In this document: positions 52,565 through 62,809 of the stretch, in pieces
How the letters are laid out: each line of letters starts with the position of its first letter
How positions within the stretch are numbered: the first letter of the stretch is position 1
NCBI GenBank assembly: GCA_028283505.1
Contig: JAPOFX010000001.1
Coordinates: 201,127-265,126 of the forward strand
Source of the DNA: Candidatus Poseidoniales archaeon
GTDB taxonomy: Archaea > Thermoplasmatota > Poseidoniia > Poseidoniales > Thalassarchaeaceae
Reading direction: 5' to 3'
DNA length: 64,000 nt
Notes under the pieces: generated by a model
What the model was told of the DNA's origin: nothing
Databases searched by the model: none
Seen by the model: the letters and a program-made list of their open reading frames with translations, nothing else
Program-made: the position numbers and the translations under genes

Positions 52565-53420
52565 ATATCACCCAACAATTCTTGGCAAATCAATGTATCC
52601 CAACCCTCTAACTCTTGAACGATTGCCACCTAGGAATGGTGTGACAGACATTTCGACCAAGGATGCCATCTCGATTTCTGTGGTAGCTGGTTTGATGTTC
52701 GGAACAATGGCAGTGTTCATCTCAATTTTTGCCACCGGAATCGAGGACCCAGATATTTTGTTCTCATTGAGAATCGGGTTAATAAGCGGCTCCACAGCAT
52801 TAATTCTGATACTCGCCTTCGCAATCTATAGAATCAATGAAATCTCCACCAAAGGCGACTCAAGGGAAGAAAAGAGAAAGGAGGAAACAGACTTCCTAAG
52901 AGTCGCTCTTTCGCCAATAGCAGAAAGAGTCAGCTCAGATGGGAATTCGTGGGATATTCATCAAAGGATAAGGAGGGAAAGAGGAGTCCTAGTAGTGGAT
53001 TTAATGGGTTTGGATCCTCCTAGTGCTGCGGCCATAGGGGAGCGTCTGATTGACTCAAGAGGACGGCTTAGAAGAGTAAAGATAAGGACTGGCATAATCG
53101 GAGAGGAACGCGATTCAAATTACCAACCAGGAGTTAGAAATGCTATCATGCAGAGGTTGAAAATAGATGCTGAGAGGGTAAACTGGCAGATCATCCAGAA
53201 GTCTTCTTCAATTACACTCAGGCCCATGGGAGAGTCTCCCAGCCTAAGATTATGGATCACTAGATTCGGGATCTTTTCTATCCCCGTCACGCTTGTGATG
53301 GCACTCGCATTCAGGGATCTGGCCGGTGAGGGCTTGGAGCATCAGGGAATATTATTCGGAGCGTCCTGTGGACTGGTGATCTCGGCTTTGGCCGCCACTT
53401 ACAGGGACCGCTCTTCTTAA
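52557..53420 (+). CDS. Hypothetical membrane protein
   Basis: Two N-terminal and C-terminal hydrophobic segments flanking a charged domain; start uncertain (may be ATG ~52593). Confidence 0.5.
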   Translation: MHTYHPTILGKSMYPNPLTLERLPPRNGVTDISTKDAISISVVAGLMFGTMAVFISIFATGIEDPDILFSLRIGLISGSTALILILAFAIYRINEISTKGDSREEKRKEETDFLRVALSPIAERVSSDGNSWDIHQRIRRERGVLVVDLMGLDPPSAAAIGERLIDSRGRLRRVKIRTGIIGEERDSNYQPGVRNAIMQRLKIDAERVNWQIIQKSSSITLRPMGESPSLRLWITRFGIFSIPVTLVMALAFRDLAGEGLEHQGILFGASCGLVISALAATYRDRSS

Positions 53421-54523
53421 TATCCAAGTTCGTTTAAGTCATCTTCCAACTCAGATACTAGCCACCCATGCATCAAGTCTCCACCCATTTCAGATAGAGT
53501 CGAGTTGAGAAATGCTGCTATTAGCGTGCTTCTTGATTCTCTTGGCGACATCCCTCTTGATTCCAAGTAAAACATTTGATTTTCATCAACCGGACCACTT
53601 GCCGTCCCATGTCCACAACCCACCACATCGTGCTCCGAGACCTCTAATTCAGGAATGGAGTCTGCTTGGGCGTCACCAGATAGGAGTAGATTACTGAAAA
53701 GTTGCGCAGCATCTGCTCCGGATGATCCTTTTGACACTCTTAGCATTCCAGTACCAATTGTCTTACTACTCCCCCCACAGGCAGAGTTCCAGTCCAGTCG
53801 ACTGAATGTTTCTGGAGAATCATGATAGATCTCAATATGATGGTCAAGACTCATTCTACCCGCTGAAAGTATGGATCCTAAAACATTCAGACTTGCCCCA
53901 GGCTCAAACATCCGAAATCTCAAATCAGCCTTTGTTAGTGTTGAGCCCGAAGATACAGTTCCAGATTTGAATTGGGAGTTCCTAGGGATCGAAATCGACT
54001 CGACTCTAAGTGTAACTCCCTTGGAAAGTTTGTTGACAAAAACATCATTGCAAACAGAGCCCTCACCAGTTGACCCCGTCCTCATCAATCCAAACCATTC
54101 ACATTCTCCTTTGATGATAGTCACTAGTTCAAACTCTGCTAACCTACCTATTTTCAGACAAAGATGGGCCGCACAATAATTCCCATTACTTTGTATATCG
54201 AGCACTATCGGTATGGCCGATTTGAATTTAGGATCGACCGATAAGGTAAACTTTGAGTCCTCGGTTACAGACTGCATGAAGCTCTTTGTGATAATTTCCT
54301 CGTTTGGCAGATCGTCAAATTCTGTTTGATCATGAACAAGAGAAATTCCTTCGGGGAGAGAACTTCCGTCGATCGTTTTCAAAACAATTTTTGGCGATGA
54401 AACAGTATCGGGTATCTCTCTTACATTGCCAGTAGGGTGAGCCTTCTTCCAGGACGTGTATTTCCACAGATGATCTGCCCTGTCCGGCATTTCAGAAGAC
54501 AAGTATACTGAATCGGGATCCAT
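53417..54523 (-). CDS. sufD: Fe-S cluster assembly protein SufD
   Basis: HIEIYHDSPETFSRLDWNSACGGSSKTIGTGMLRV, VGCGHGTASGPVDENQMFYLESRGMSPRESRSTLI. Confidence 0.9.
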   Translation of the reverse strand: MDPDSVYLSSEMPDRADHLWKYTSWKKAHPTGNVREIPDTVSSPKIVLKTIDGSSLPEGISLVHDQTEFDDLPNEEIITKSFMQSVTEDSKFTLSVDPKFKSAIPIVLDIQSNGNYCAAHLCLKIGRLAEFELVTIIKGECEWFGLMRTGSTGEGSVCNDVFVNKLSKGVTLRVESISIPRNSQFKSGTVSSGSTLTKADLRFRMFEPGASLNVLGSILSAGRMSLDHHIEIYHDSPETFSRLDWNSACGGSSKTIGTGMLRVSKGSSGADAAQLFSNLLLSGDAQADSIPELEVSEHDVVGCGHGTASGPVDENQMFYLESRGMSPRESRSTLIAAFLNSTLSEMGGDLMHGWLVSELEDDLNELGY

Positions 54524-54533
54524 CTATCCACAC

Positions 54534-55946
54534 TCAACCTATGCTTCCTTCCATTTCCAGTGACATGAGCTTGTTCAGCTCTACTGCATACTCCATTGGG
54601 AGCTCTCTAGTGAACGGCTCAAAGAAACCATTGACAATCATGCCGAGGGCTTCAGCTTCTGTGTGCCCTCTGCTCATTAGGTAGAACAACTGCTCGTCTC
54701 CAACCTTTGAGACACTAGCTTCGTGTTCGCAGTGTGCAGTGGAGTTCGCAATCTCCATTGTTGGATAGGTATCCGTTCTGCTCTCTTCATCGAGTATCAG
54801 GGCATCACAAACAATATTCATCCTGCAGTTTTCTGCTTTGGGCATCACTTTGGCCATGCCCCTGTAGGACCCTCTGCCTCCATCTTTGCTAATACTCTTG
54901 GAAAGAATATTGCTGGTTGTATTGGATGCCATGTGATGTACCTTGGCGCCAGCATCCTGGTGTTGCCCATTTCCTGCATAAGCTACTGAGATCACCTCTG
55001 CATGAGACCCCTCTCCCTTTAGAATAACAGCAGGATATTTCATGGTCAGCTTGCTTCCAATATTCCCGTCTACCCACTCAATTTTCGAATTCTCATGGGC
55101 GACACCCCTTTTCGTAACCAAATTGTAAACATTGTTGCTCCAATTCTGTACGGTGGTATATCTTATGTGGGCTCCGGGGAGGGCAAGCAACTCCACGACA
55201 GCAGAATGCAGGGAATCAGTTGAGTAGGTCGGAGCGGTGCATCCTTCGACATAATGGATACTACTTCCCTCGTCAGCAATAATCAGGGTCCTTTCAAATT
55301 GGCCCATGTTCTTGGCGTTTATTCTGAAATAGGCTTGGACAGGCATCTCGACATGAACGCCCTTGGGGACGTAAATGAAGGAGCCTCCAGACCAAACCGC
55401 TGTATTGAGTGCCGAGAACTTGTTGTCGCTGTATGGGATTACGCTTCCGAAGTACTTCTTCACAATGTCCTCATGTTCTCTTAATCCAGAATCCATATCC
55501 AAGAAAATCACACCTTGTTTCTCTAAGTCTTCGCGTATGCTATGGTAGACAGTCTCCGATTCGTATTGAGTAGTGACTCCGGAAAGCCACTTCTGTTCTG
55601 CCTCAGGAATCCCTAATCGATCGAACGTATTGCGAATGTCCTCAGGCACATCGTCCCATGAGCTACCTATCCCTTCGGAGGACTTTAGGAAATAGCAAAC
55701 TTTGTCGAAATCTATTTCCAAAAGCTCCTCGGTATTTCCCCATGTCGGCATCGGCCTATCGACGAAGTGTCTGTAAGCCTTCACCCTGATCTCAGTCATC
55801 CATTCGGGTTCATTCTTTATCTGGGAAATGTCCCTAACTACCTTCTCAGAGAGACCAAAATCAAATCTTATGGTTGAATTTTCCGGGTCGTGCCATCCTG
55901 CCTTGTAATCGCCTACTGCATCTCTAGCTTCACTACTTTCACTCAT
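54534..55946 (-). CDS. sufB: Fe-S cluster assembly protein SufB
   Basis: [84 protein letters not shown]. Confidence 0.96.
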   Translation of the reverse strand: MSESSEARDAVGDYKAGWHDPENSTIRFDFGLSEKVVRDISQIKNEPEWMTEIRVKAYRHFVDRPMPTWGNTEELLEIDFDKVCYFLKSSEGIGSSWDDVPEDIRNTFDRLGIPEAEQKWLSGVTTQYESETVYHSIREDLEKQGVIFLDMDSGLREHEDIVKKYFGSVIPYSDNKFSALNTAVWSGGSFIYVPKGVHVEMPVQAYFRINAKNMGQFERTLIIADEGSSIHYVEGCTAPTYSTDSLHSAVVELLALPGAHIRYTTVQNWSNNVYNLVTKRGVAHENSKIEWVDGNIGSKLTMKYPAVILKGEGSHAEVISVAYAGNGQHQDAGAKVHHMASNTTSNILSKSISKDGGRGSYRGMAKVMPKAENCRMNIVCDALILDEESRTDTYPTMEIANSTAHCEHEASVSKVGDEQLFYLMSRGHTEAEALGMIVNGFFEPFTRELPMEYAVELNKLMSLEMEGSIG

Positions 55947-56755
55947 TCGAAATCCACTCCATTCGCAACTTGTTCCTCAAGCCAGTCATAACCGTTTTCC
56001 TCCAATAGTATAGCGAGGGAGGGACCTCCACTTGCTACGATCCTGCCTCCAATCATGACATGGACTCTATCTGGATTGACATGCTCAAGTATTCTAGAAT
56101 AGTGAGTTATAATCAAGGCCCCATTTTCCGTTTCTTTGACAACCGAGTTTATTCCCTTGGCAACGGTTCTAATCCCGTCGATGTCCAAACCACTGTCGGT
56201 CTCATCCAAAACTGCAAGTCTAGGCTCTAAAAGCATGAGTTGTAGAATCTCAAAGCGCTTTTTCTCCCCTCCGCTGAATCCATCATTCACATATCTAGAC
56301 AGGAACGATTTGGGAATGTCTAGCTCTTCCATCGCCTGGTTTAATTTCTCCCTGAATTCGGAGCCCCTGGCGGCTTCTTCCCCTCTGACACTCGATACAG
56401 ACTTTCGCAGAAAATTACCTACTTGTAGGCCTGGGATTGATTGTGGATATTGGAAAGACAGGAAAACCCCTTTTCTAGATCTTTCCCATGGCTCCATTTC
56501 CTGTAGATTTTCTCCATCCAAAAGGATTTCTCCCTCTTCGACATCGTAAGCTGGGTGGCCCATTATCACATTAGCGGTAGTTGTCTTCCCACTACCGTTC
56601 CTGCCCATTATTGCATGAATCTCTCCCTTTGGTATCCTTAGGTCTATACCCTTCAGGATAGGCGTATCCTCTATCCCCACCTTGAGTCCTCTGACTTCAA
56701 GAATTGCCTCATCACCGTTAGACATGCTATTCCTCGACACCTGGCACACTTCCAT
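55943..56755 (-). CDS. sufC: Fe-S cluster assembly ATPase SufC
   Basis: [73 protein letters not shown]. Start may be ATG 56725. Confidence 0.96.
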   Translation of the reverse strand: MEVCQVSRNSMSNGDEAILEVRGLKVGIEDTPILKGIDLRIPKGEIHAIMGRNGSGKTTTANVIMGHPAYDVEEGEILLDGENLQEMEPWERSRKGVFLSFQYPQSIPGLQVGNFLRKSVSSVRGEEAARGSEFREKLNQAMEELDIPKSFLSRYVNDGFSGGEKKRFEILQLMLLEPRLAVLDETDSGLDIDGIRTVAKGINSVVKETENGALIITHYSRILEHVNPDRVHVMIGGRIVASGGPSLAILLEENGYDWLEEQVANGVDFE

Positions 56756-56828
56756 CCTTTTGAATGTGTGTGGCAGACCGCGTCGTATTCATTAGTAGAT
56801 TTCTAAAGAGACGCCCTAATGGCACATC

Positions 56829-57314
56829 ATGGATTCTGCCAAACCAGAAGGCGACAACCTTGTGGATTTGTATGGCTCACAGATTGAAGAACAGATGAGG
56901 ATTGAAGCCCAAAGAAGAATTGAATCTAGCCATGACAAGGATGAACTAGAGAGACTTAGGGGACTTTCCCTGATAGGGCTAATCGAATCTAACGACGCCG
57001 ATACTATCCCCGCATTAATGGCCAGACTAGGGACTGTTAGAGCCGCATTGGATGGACATGGAGGGGGGCTAGTCCTAGCTAGCTGGGAATTTTTGGATGA
57101 GTCATCTTCGAGTAAGGCATTATCTTTGGTCATCGATTTAGATGGGGCCTGCGTTTCATGTGGGGCCGCACCCGGAACGCTGAAAGGAATTCAAGATGAC
57201 CTTCTAATGGATCCTGAAATTGATAGGGTGAGATTCTCTTCTGGTATGTTAGATTGGTTTGATGACATCCAGAGGGAGTTTGTCCTAAAGTTCGGAGAAG
57301 TAACTTTCGTCTGA
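56829..57314 (+). CDS. NifU C-terminal-domain (Nfu-type) Fe-S carrier-like protein
   Basis: LDGHGGGLVLAS...ALSLVIDLDGACVSCGAAPGTLKGIQDDLL (CxxC Nfu motif); divergent from sufCBD. Confidence 0.8.
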   Translation: MDSAKPEGDNLVDLYGSQIEEQMRIEAQRRIESSHDKDELERLRGLSLIGLIESNDADTIPALMARLGTVRAALDGHGGGLVLASWEFLDESSSSKALSLVIDLDGACVSCGAAPGTLKGIQDDLLMDPEIDRVRFSSGMLDWFDDIQREFVLKFGEVTFV

Positions 57315-57956
57315 GAGTATAAACTTCAGGTATTCTATCGATTCGCCCGAAATCCCCAGAACAGTGACCTCCTCGCCTTCGATCAGACGGCAATATTTCC
57401 CAGCAATGCCCGCAAGGTCATAACCCCCGGCCTTCCCTCTCCATGATTCTGATGAGACAAGCTCCTCCATCGAGTCATGGTTCAATTCAGAGAATTCAAC
57501 TGTGGCTGAGCTAGTGTAATTCTTCTCAATCCAGCCTCCTCCAATGATTTTGCCCGCTTTCTCAGTACCAGGGGGGAATAATACGGATGTGGAGGTCCAG
57601 ACCTTATGCCTCCTTCCGGACAGTCTCATTAGTACACTTGTTGCAACAAGTTCGTTGTTCGGTTTCCCAATTGAGAGTCTGGGGTCATCCGGATCTTCTA
57701 TCATCGTATCCGACACCAATATCACGTCGTATTTGACACCGTCACCAGATTCTGATATAGACTGCTCAATAACTGCATTTCCCGCCTTATCTCTGCAAAC
57801 CATTTCAACCTGTTTTCCAACATCCAATCCCTGAATGGCGTTTATCTCGGATGCTAGTAGTGGCCTCGAGTCAATCTTCGCTCCTAGCAAGGAGAGGTTC
57901 TGATCGAGCCATTCTAAGCGCCTTTCGGATTTAGATGCCAGCAGTATTCTTAGCAT
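57285..57956 (-). CDS. Maf-like nucleoside triphosphate pyrophosphatase
   Basis: MLRILLASKSERRLEWL, VILVSDTMI, GKPNNELVATSVLMRLSGRRHKVWTSTSV, GWRGKAGGYDLAGIAGKYCRLIEG-type pattern. Confidence 0.9.
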   Translation of the reverse strand: MLRILLASKSERRLEWLDQNLSLLGAKIDSRPLLASEINAIQGLDVGKQVEMVCRDKAGNAVIEQSISESGDGVKYDVILVSDTMIEDPDDPRLSIGKPNNELVATSVLMRLSGRRHKVWTSTSVLFPPGTEKAGKIIGGGWIEKNYTSSATVEFSELNHDSMEELVSSESWRGKAGGYDLAGIAGKYCRLIEGEEVTVLGISGESIEYLKFILSDESYFSEL

Positions 57957-57957
57957 G

Positions 57958-60900
57958 TCAAACTAGCCCAATCTTTTTCCCACACACCGGGCACTTGGCT
58001 CTTGTCAATCCCGCTTCAACCTCAAATATGGAGTTACAACCATCGCACGCTACGCGCCTGTTCGTAGTCCCCGGAGGGATTGGAAGGGGAATGGGAGGAG
58101 TATGCATTGGATTAGGGGGGGAATAGCTTACTGAATCGTCAATTTCAGGCAGATCTGTCAGCACGGAACCCGTCGACCTGTATTCTCTTCTCTTTCTCCT
58201 TTCCGAAGAGGCCAGAGTCTCAGGCGCCATAATTTCCTCGACAAGCTCCACATCTGAGGATTTGATTGGGATGTCCGTTTCTTCAATGATATCGACCACA
58301 TCCTCTTCCAGAATTACTTTGCCAGTCACTCTTCTACGTCCTTTACCGCTTGCCCATTGTACCGCCCTAGTTGCCATAGTCAGAATTACTATCAGACTAA
58401 GGACTATTGTTACTCCTGATATTCCAACTAAGATGACGTTGAAATTCCTCTCATCAAGTCCAGTGTATCCTCTGATTTGATCTAGAATGGTTCCCTTTGA
58501 TGCCTCGGGTGAAGAGTCGTCGACCAAAGCCCTGATCTGCCACCCGGTTGGTGAAGTCTGTAGAATTACCGCATCGGTATCTATTGGTGACCTACTTGAA
58601 ATCACGATTCTCCCGAGGCCTAAGCGGTCAGATATCCCAATCCAGCCTTCTTCGGGATCTATCATCCCATACTGCATCTGTGGCCCGCTTGGCCCAACGA
58701 AGTCGAAAAATAACTGGACCCCCCTTGCCGTTTCCAACAGTTGGATATAACCCAGTCCTCTTGAAGCAGTTCTAACTTCCCCCTCCCCGATCGGGCTAAA
58801 GGAGCTGTCAACAACCATTGTGACCAACTCAGAGCTCTGATCATACCCCTCACCCCAGGAAGCAACAATAACATCCTCATCAGAAATTTCTGAAACTGAT
58901 ATTACCGGGGCGAATGCATAGTCCCCAACCGCCTTCCTGTAGGACCATGATGTCTGCTCTGGCAGTCCATGAGAATACCACAAGCCGAGCCTATCCAATC
59001 CAGTTGTGTCATTTCTGGTGTCTTGATATAGGATATGGCCATCCTCTTCTCCGATGCCTACAGCCACTGGGTCAGTACCCCCCGATACTACGTCCAATCC
59101 CCCTACAACTTGCGGATTGATAATCCAGTCTGTGGACTTGGTCGGAGACTCAGACATAGCCATGAACACAGCAGTATTCTCGTTTGAAGATCCAGTATTG
59201 AGTTTGTGATGATATCCGGCCAAAAGTATCTCGGGGCCATCAATGTCCATGCCAATACCCCAATATTTCCCTTCAGATAGCAAGATTGGTTCCATTATGT
59301 CCTGTACCGGTGTCATGAGACAGCTTGAGTCGATCGTGGTGTAGCTGACTGTTTGTTGGAAGAATCCGGAATTATCCAGGTATCTGCGCGTCCATGCCAC
59401 ATGCGCCAAGCCGTCTTCGGATGACATAGCTACTATGTCCCCCGACCATTTTTCCTCTAGTACATTCGAGCATGCGGTCAACCCCCTGTTGGCCCCAAGC
59501 CTGTGCAGTCTGAGGTCATCATCCTTATTCGTGATTACAACTCCTCCTTCATCACTCAGTTGAATTAGCTCTACAGGAACCTCACCAGTCGTAAAGCTGG
59601 CAGTTCTGGGACCTGTCAGTGTTGTCTCATCAACTACGATTGACGACTGTATATTATTATTTGACCAATCCAAGTCCGATAAGGATGGCCCTGTTACGCT
59701 AATCCTAAGTTGAACGGGGCCAGTAGAATTTTCGATGTGGGCGAATGATATCAGAGATGAACCCTGTCCCACGACCAAGGTAACGGGGCTGAGTGAAACT
59801 GCTTCCCAGCCAATGGAATTTTTGATTTCAAGAGTTGCATCAATATCCCGTGCATCACTGGATCCCAAGTTATCAACCCTGGCAGTTATCAGAAATTGCT
59901 CATTTGGTCTCGGGACAGGGGGCTCAGTTCTCACCGCTCCCTCTCTGAAAGATAGATCCACTCCTTGAGGCCTTTCCAGAACGGGGAATTCTGTGGTTTG
60001 CTCGTTGTCTTCTTCGTTTATTTCATCTATTTCGTCCGTGGGGTCCAAGGAAACCGTGAGTGAACGTTCACCAAGATTCAGTGGATTCCAGTAGAGGACG
60101 ATTTCCACTATGTCACCGCTCCCTATGCTGGGTATGATGATTTCATCCTTCCTAGCTCCATTTTCCTTGAGGTAAATGCTCACCTCTGTTGCATCTAAGT
60201 CTCCATCATTTCTTACTTCACAACTAACCTCAAGGAATGTATTGACATATGTTTCAGAAACTGGTAAACCATACTCACTGATTGTTATCCCACTGCGGAA
60301 GATGAGGTCAGGAGCAGGAGGGTCGTTGTCTACCTCTACTGTCCTCCTAATTTCCTCCGAAAAAATTCCGTCACCACTCACAACTCTCACGGATATTCGA
60401 TAAAATCCATCATTGACTGATGTGGTATCCCAATTAACTGACCAATCACCAGAACTACTGCCAATTCCGCCGAATTGCTCAGCAGTTTCCCACTGATCAG
60501 TGCCTAATCTCCATTGAATCTCCCCTCCGTTGACGGACTCCCAGCCTCCGAAAATATTTGTATTTCCAGACACGGGACTCTGCCCACTGGGCCCTCCTAG
60601 ACTAACCTCGACCAAACCAACTTGATGCTCGCTTTGCTCCATTTCGCTCCATACATTGAATTCATTCCTGGCCTTCGCCTTGATGATTATGTCCTCAATA
60701 TCGATCTCTTCCTCTGTGAACTCAGGGATGGTGAAAGGCGTCGACCAATTCATAGTGCCTTGTACTATGTGCCAATCTACCAAAACGGATGTTTGCCTGG
60801 GTCCTTCTTCTGGACGATATCGATACGAAATACTAACATTCACTTCCTCAATTGTACCGTTCGTATCAGCATCCTCATCAATATGTCCACGAACACTGTA

Positions 60901-62742
60901 GGTTTCCCCCTCAACAAGCCATGAATCCTCTTCGGGAGTGTCAATAATCACCCATTCCTCGGTGCCCGTCGGCGGAGGGCCTGTTTCATTCCCGCCACCT
61001 CCTCCGTCATCATTGTCCCCCAGAATTGCCTGCATCACCATTTCACCATCCACAATCCCAAAGCCATACTGATCATTCCACCTGTCAGTAACATCTGGAG
61101 CAGAAGCCCCTCCTCTGGTTTCCGAGTTATTTCTCAGAATGTCCTTGATTTCTTGGGGAGTTAAATCTTCATCCATCTGTAGCATCGCCGCAATGAATCC
61201 GGATACTGCTGGAGTAGACATACTGGTTCCCGACTTCTGAACATAATTGTCACTGGCTAGAGGTTTTGCGGACCCGGGGAGACTCGAGCTTGAAGCCGCA
61301 TGTTGTGCCGACATAATGTTTGAACCGGGGGCTACAACATCTGGCTTCAGTTCGTCCCATTCATTATCATCACCATCATCCTCTCTAGGTCCTGAGTTGG
61401 AGAAGGATGATATTGAGTCATCCCCCCTCTCTATGCTAGCTTTATCATCTATCGAGCCAACAGTAATGGCAGAATCTGCGGCTCCAACGGAAGTGACTCT
61501 CCTGTAACCGTCATTACCTATCGCGGCCACGCAAACAATCCCCGCTTCGGAAGCGGCATTCACAGCGAGTGAATCCTGACTGGTCCCGTTATCTCCTGGG
61601 TCTTCTCCACCTGCCGGGTTAGATCCACTTCCGAACGACATTGAGAGGATGTCTATTCCCCTGCTAGAGTCATTGTTACCCCAGTCAGTATCTACGTTTT
61701 GCACGGCCCAGTTAATCCCTGCTACTGTGTACCCGGAGTTGGACGCACCGGCATCAGTCATCACTTTAATATCAACCAGGTACGCCCCTGGAGCATAGCC
61801 CTGATTCTCCCTGTCTGAGCCTCCCGTACCAAGAGCAATTCCTGCGACGTGAGTGCCATGGCCATCACCATCATCCGGGTCATCACCCCCATCGTCACAA
61901 TCTTGCTGATTCCACGATGTTGAATCACATCCAGCAACCCATTTTGGGTCCGGTAGCTCGTCAGGCTGTGCTTCATTGTCGGTGTTATCATCAGAGAAAT
62001 CATCCAGTGAGAAGTGCTCATTGTCTACTCCCGTATCAGCTATCGCGATCACAACCCCCGAACCGTCGTATCCATAATCCATCATGGTCTCTGTAAATAC
62101 ATCTGAGGACCTGACTTTGGAGCCCTTGGTGGCAGTGTTTAGGTAAGGTACGAGTACATCTTGTTGTTCCACCAGGACCACGCCCTCAATCATGAGGATG
62201 TCAATAAGAGAACTGACAGGAACATGCTCGACAATTATAGTGTCAAGAATGTCTACTGTTCGGAAGTAAGTTTCGAATTCGTCCCATCCATGGTCAGAAA
62301 GAACCTCCTTTAATCGAGTGACATCTGATTCGCTCGGATGCCATGAATAACAAACGAATATAGCGACAGTCATCCTTCCGTCAGCCCCCATGATCGCGCT
62401 GGTTGAGATCGAATCCCGCTCCCCAGAAATTATCCATTGTAGGCGATCGTCCATGCCATTCCCGTCCTTATCGCTCCAGAAATTAAACCACCAACCAGGC
62501 TCTTGAACTGGCCATTCAACTCCATCCGGAGGCAGGTATGGAGCCCTATCTTTAACAGGACATATCTCGCCATCACACATGAGGGGAGGAACCTCGTTTG
62601 AGGTGATAATTTCTTCACTGTCTTGTGGAGATAAATCGTCTCCAATTTCCCATTCATCACCACTCACGGCGACAGAGACATCTAGGGCGAGAAGCATAAG
62701 ACAGACTAGGACAGGGGTGAGTGATGTAGGCCTCCTATTCAT
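57958..62742 (-). CDS. Large secreted subtilisin-family protease with CARDB-like domains, C-terminal TM and zinc-ribbon tail
   Basis: VVIAIADTGVDNEHF (Asp), GDGHGTHVAGIALG (His), SGTSMSTPAVSGFIAAM (Ser); CARDB-like repeats; TM NVILVGISGVTIVLSLIVILTMA; C-terminal CDGCNSIFEVEAGLTRAKCPVCGKKIGLV. Confidence 0.93.
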   Translation of the reverse strand: MNRRPTSLTPVLVCLMLLALDVSVAVSGDEWEIGDDLSPQDSEEIITSNEVPPLMCDGEICPVKDRAPYLPPDGVEWPVQEPGWWFNFWSDKDGNGMDDRLQWIISGERDSISTSAIMGADGRMTVAIFVCYSWHPSESDVTRLKEVLSDHGWDEFETYFRTVDILDTIIVEHVPVSSLIDILMIEGVVLVEQQDVLVPYLNTATKGSKVRSSDVFTETMMDYGYDGSGVVIAIADTGVDNEHFSLDDFSDDNTDNEAQPDELPDPKWVAGCDSTSWNQQDCDDGGDDPDDGDGHGTHVAGIALGTGGSDRENQGYAPGAYLVDIKVMTDAGASNSGYTVAGINWAVQNVDTDWGNNDSSRGIDILSMSFGSGSNPAGGEDPGDNGTSQDSLAVNAASEAGIVCVAAIGNDGYRRVTSVGAADSAITVGSIDDKASIERGDDSISSFSNSGPREDDGDDNEWDELKPDVVAPGSNIMSAQHAASSSSLPGSAKPLASDNYVQKSGTSMSTPAVSGFIAAMLQMDEDLTPQEIKDILRNNSETRGGASAPDVTDRWNDQYGFGIVDGEMVMQAILGDNDDGGGGGNETGPPPTGTEEWVIIDTPEEDSWLVEGETYSVRGHIDEDADTNGTIEEVNVSISYRYRPEEGPRQTSVLVDWHIVQGTMNWSTPFTIPEFTEEEIDIEDIIIKAKARNEFNVWSEMEQSEHQVGLVEVSLGGPSGQSPVSGNTNIFGGWESVNGGEIQWRLGTDQWETAEQFGGIGSSSGDWSVNWDTTSVNDGFYRISVRVVSGDGIFSEEIRRTVEVDNDPPAPDLIFRSGITISEYGLPVSETYVNTFLEVSCEVRNDGDLDATEVSIYLKENGARKDEIIIPSIGSGDIVEIVLYWNPLNLGERSLTVSLDPTDEIDEINEEDNEQTTEFPVLERPQGVDLSFREGAVRTEPPVPRPNEQFLITARVDNLGSSDARDIDATLEIKNSIGWEAVSLSPVTLVVGQGSSLISFAHIENSTGPVQLRISVTGPSLSDLDWSNNNIQSSIVVDETTLTGPRTASFTTGEVPVELIQLSDEGGVVITNKDDDLRLHRLGANRGLTACSNVLEEKWSGDIVAMSSEDGLAHVAWTRRYLDNSGFFQQTVSYTTIDSSCLMTPVQDIMEPILLSEGKYWGIGMDIDGPEILLAGYHHKLNTGSSNENTAVFMAMSESPTKSTDWIINPQVVGGLDVVSGGTDPVAVGIGEEDGHILYQDTRNDTTGLDRLGLWYSHGLPEQTSWSYRKAVGDYAFAPVISVSEISDEDVIVASWGEGYDQSSELVTMVVDSSFSPIGEGEVRTASRGLGYIQLLETARGVQLFFDFVGPSGPQMQYGMIDPEEGWIGISDRLGLGRIVISSRSPIDTDAVILQTSPTGWQIRALVDDSSPEASKGTILDQIRGYTGLDERNFNVILVGISGVTIVLSLIVILTMATRAVQWASGKGRRRVTGKVILEEDVVDIIEETDIPIKSSDVELVEEIMAPETLASSERRKRREYRSTGSVLTDLPEIDDSVSYSPPNPMHTPPIPLPIPPGTTNRRVACDGCNSIFEVEAGLTRAKCPVCGKKIGLV

Positions 62743-62760
62743 GGCTCTCTAAGAGAGCCA
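62742..62760 (-). promoter_or_regulatory. Perfect inverted repeat abutting the subtilase start codon
   Basis: TGGCTCTCT-A-AGAGAGCCA (+ strand); the 3' arm overlaps the ATG on the minus strand. Confidence 0.5.
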
Positions 62761-62809
62761 AGTGCCGACGCTGTATAATCCCAACCTGTCCAGGACTCAT
62801 TTTCTATCA

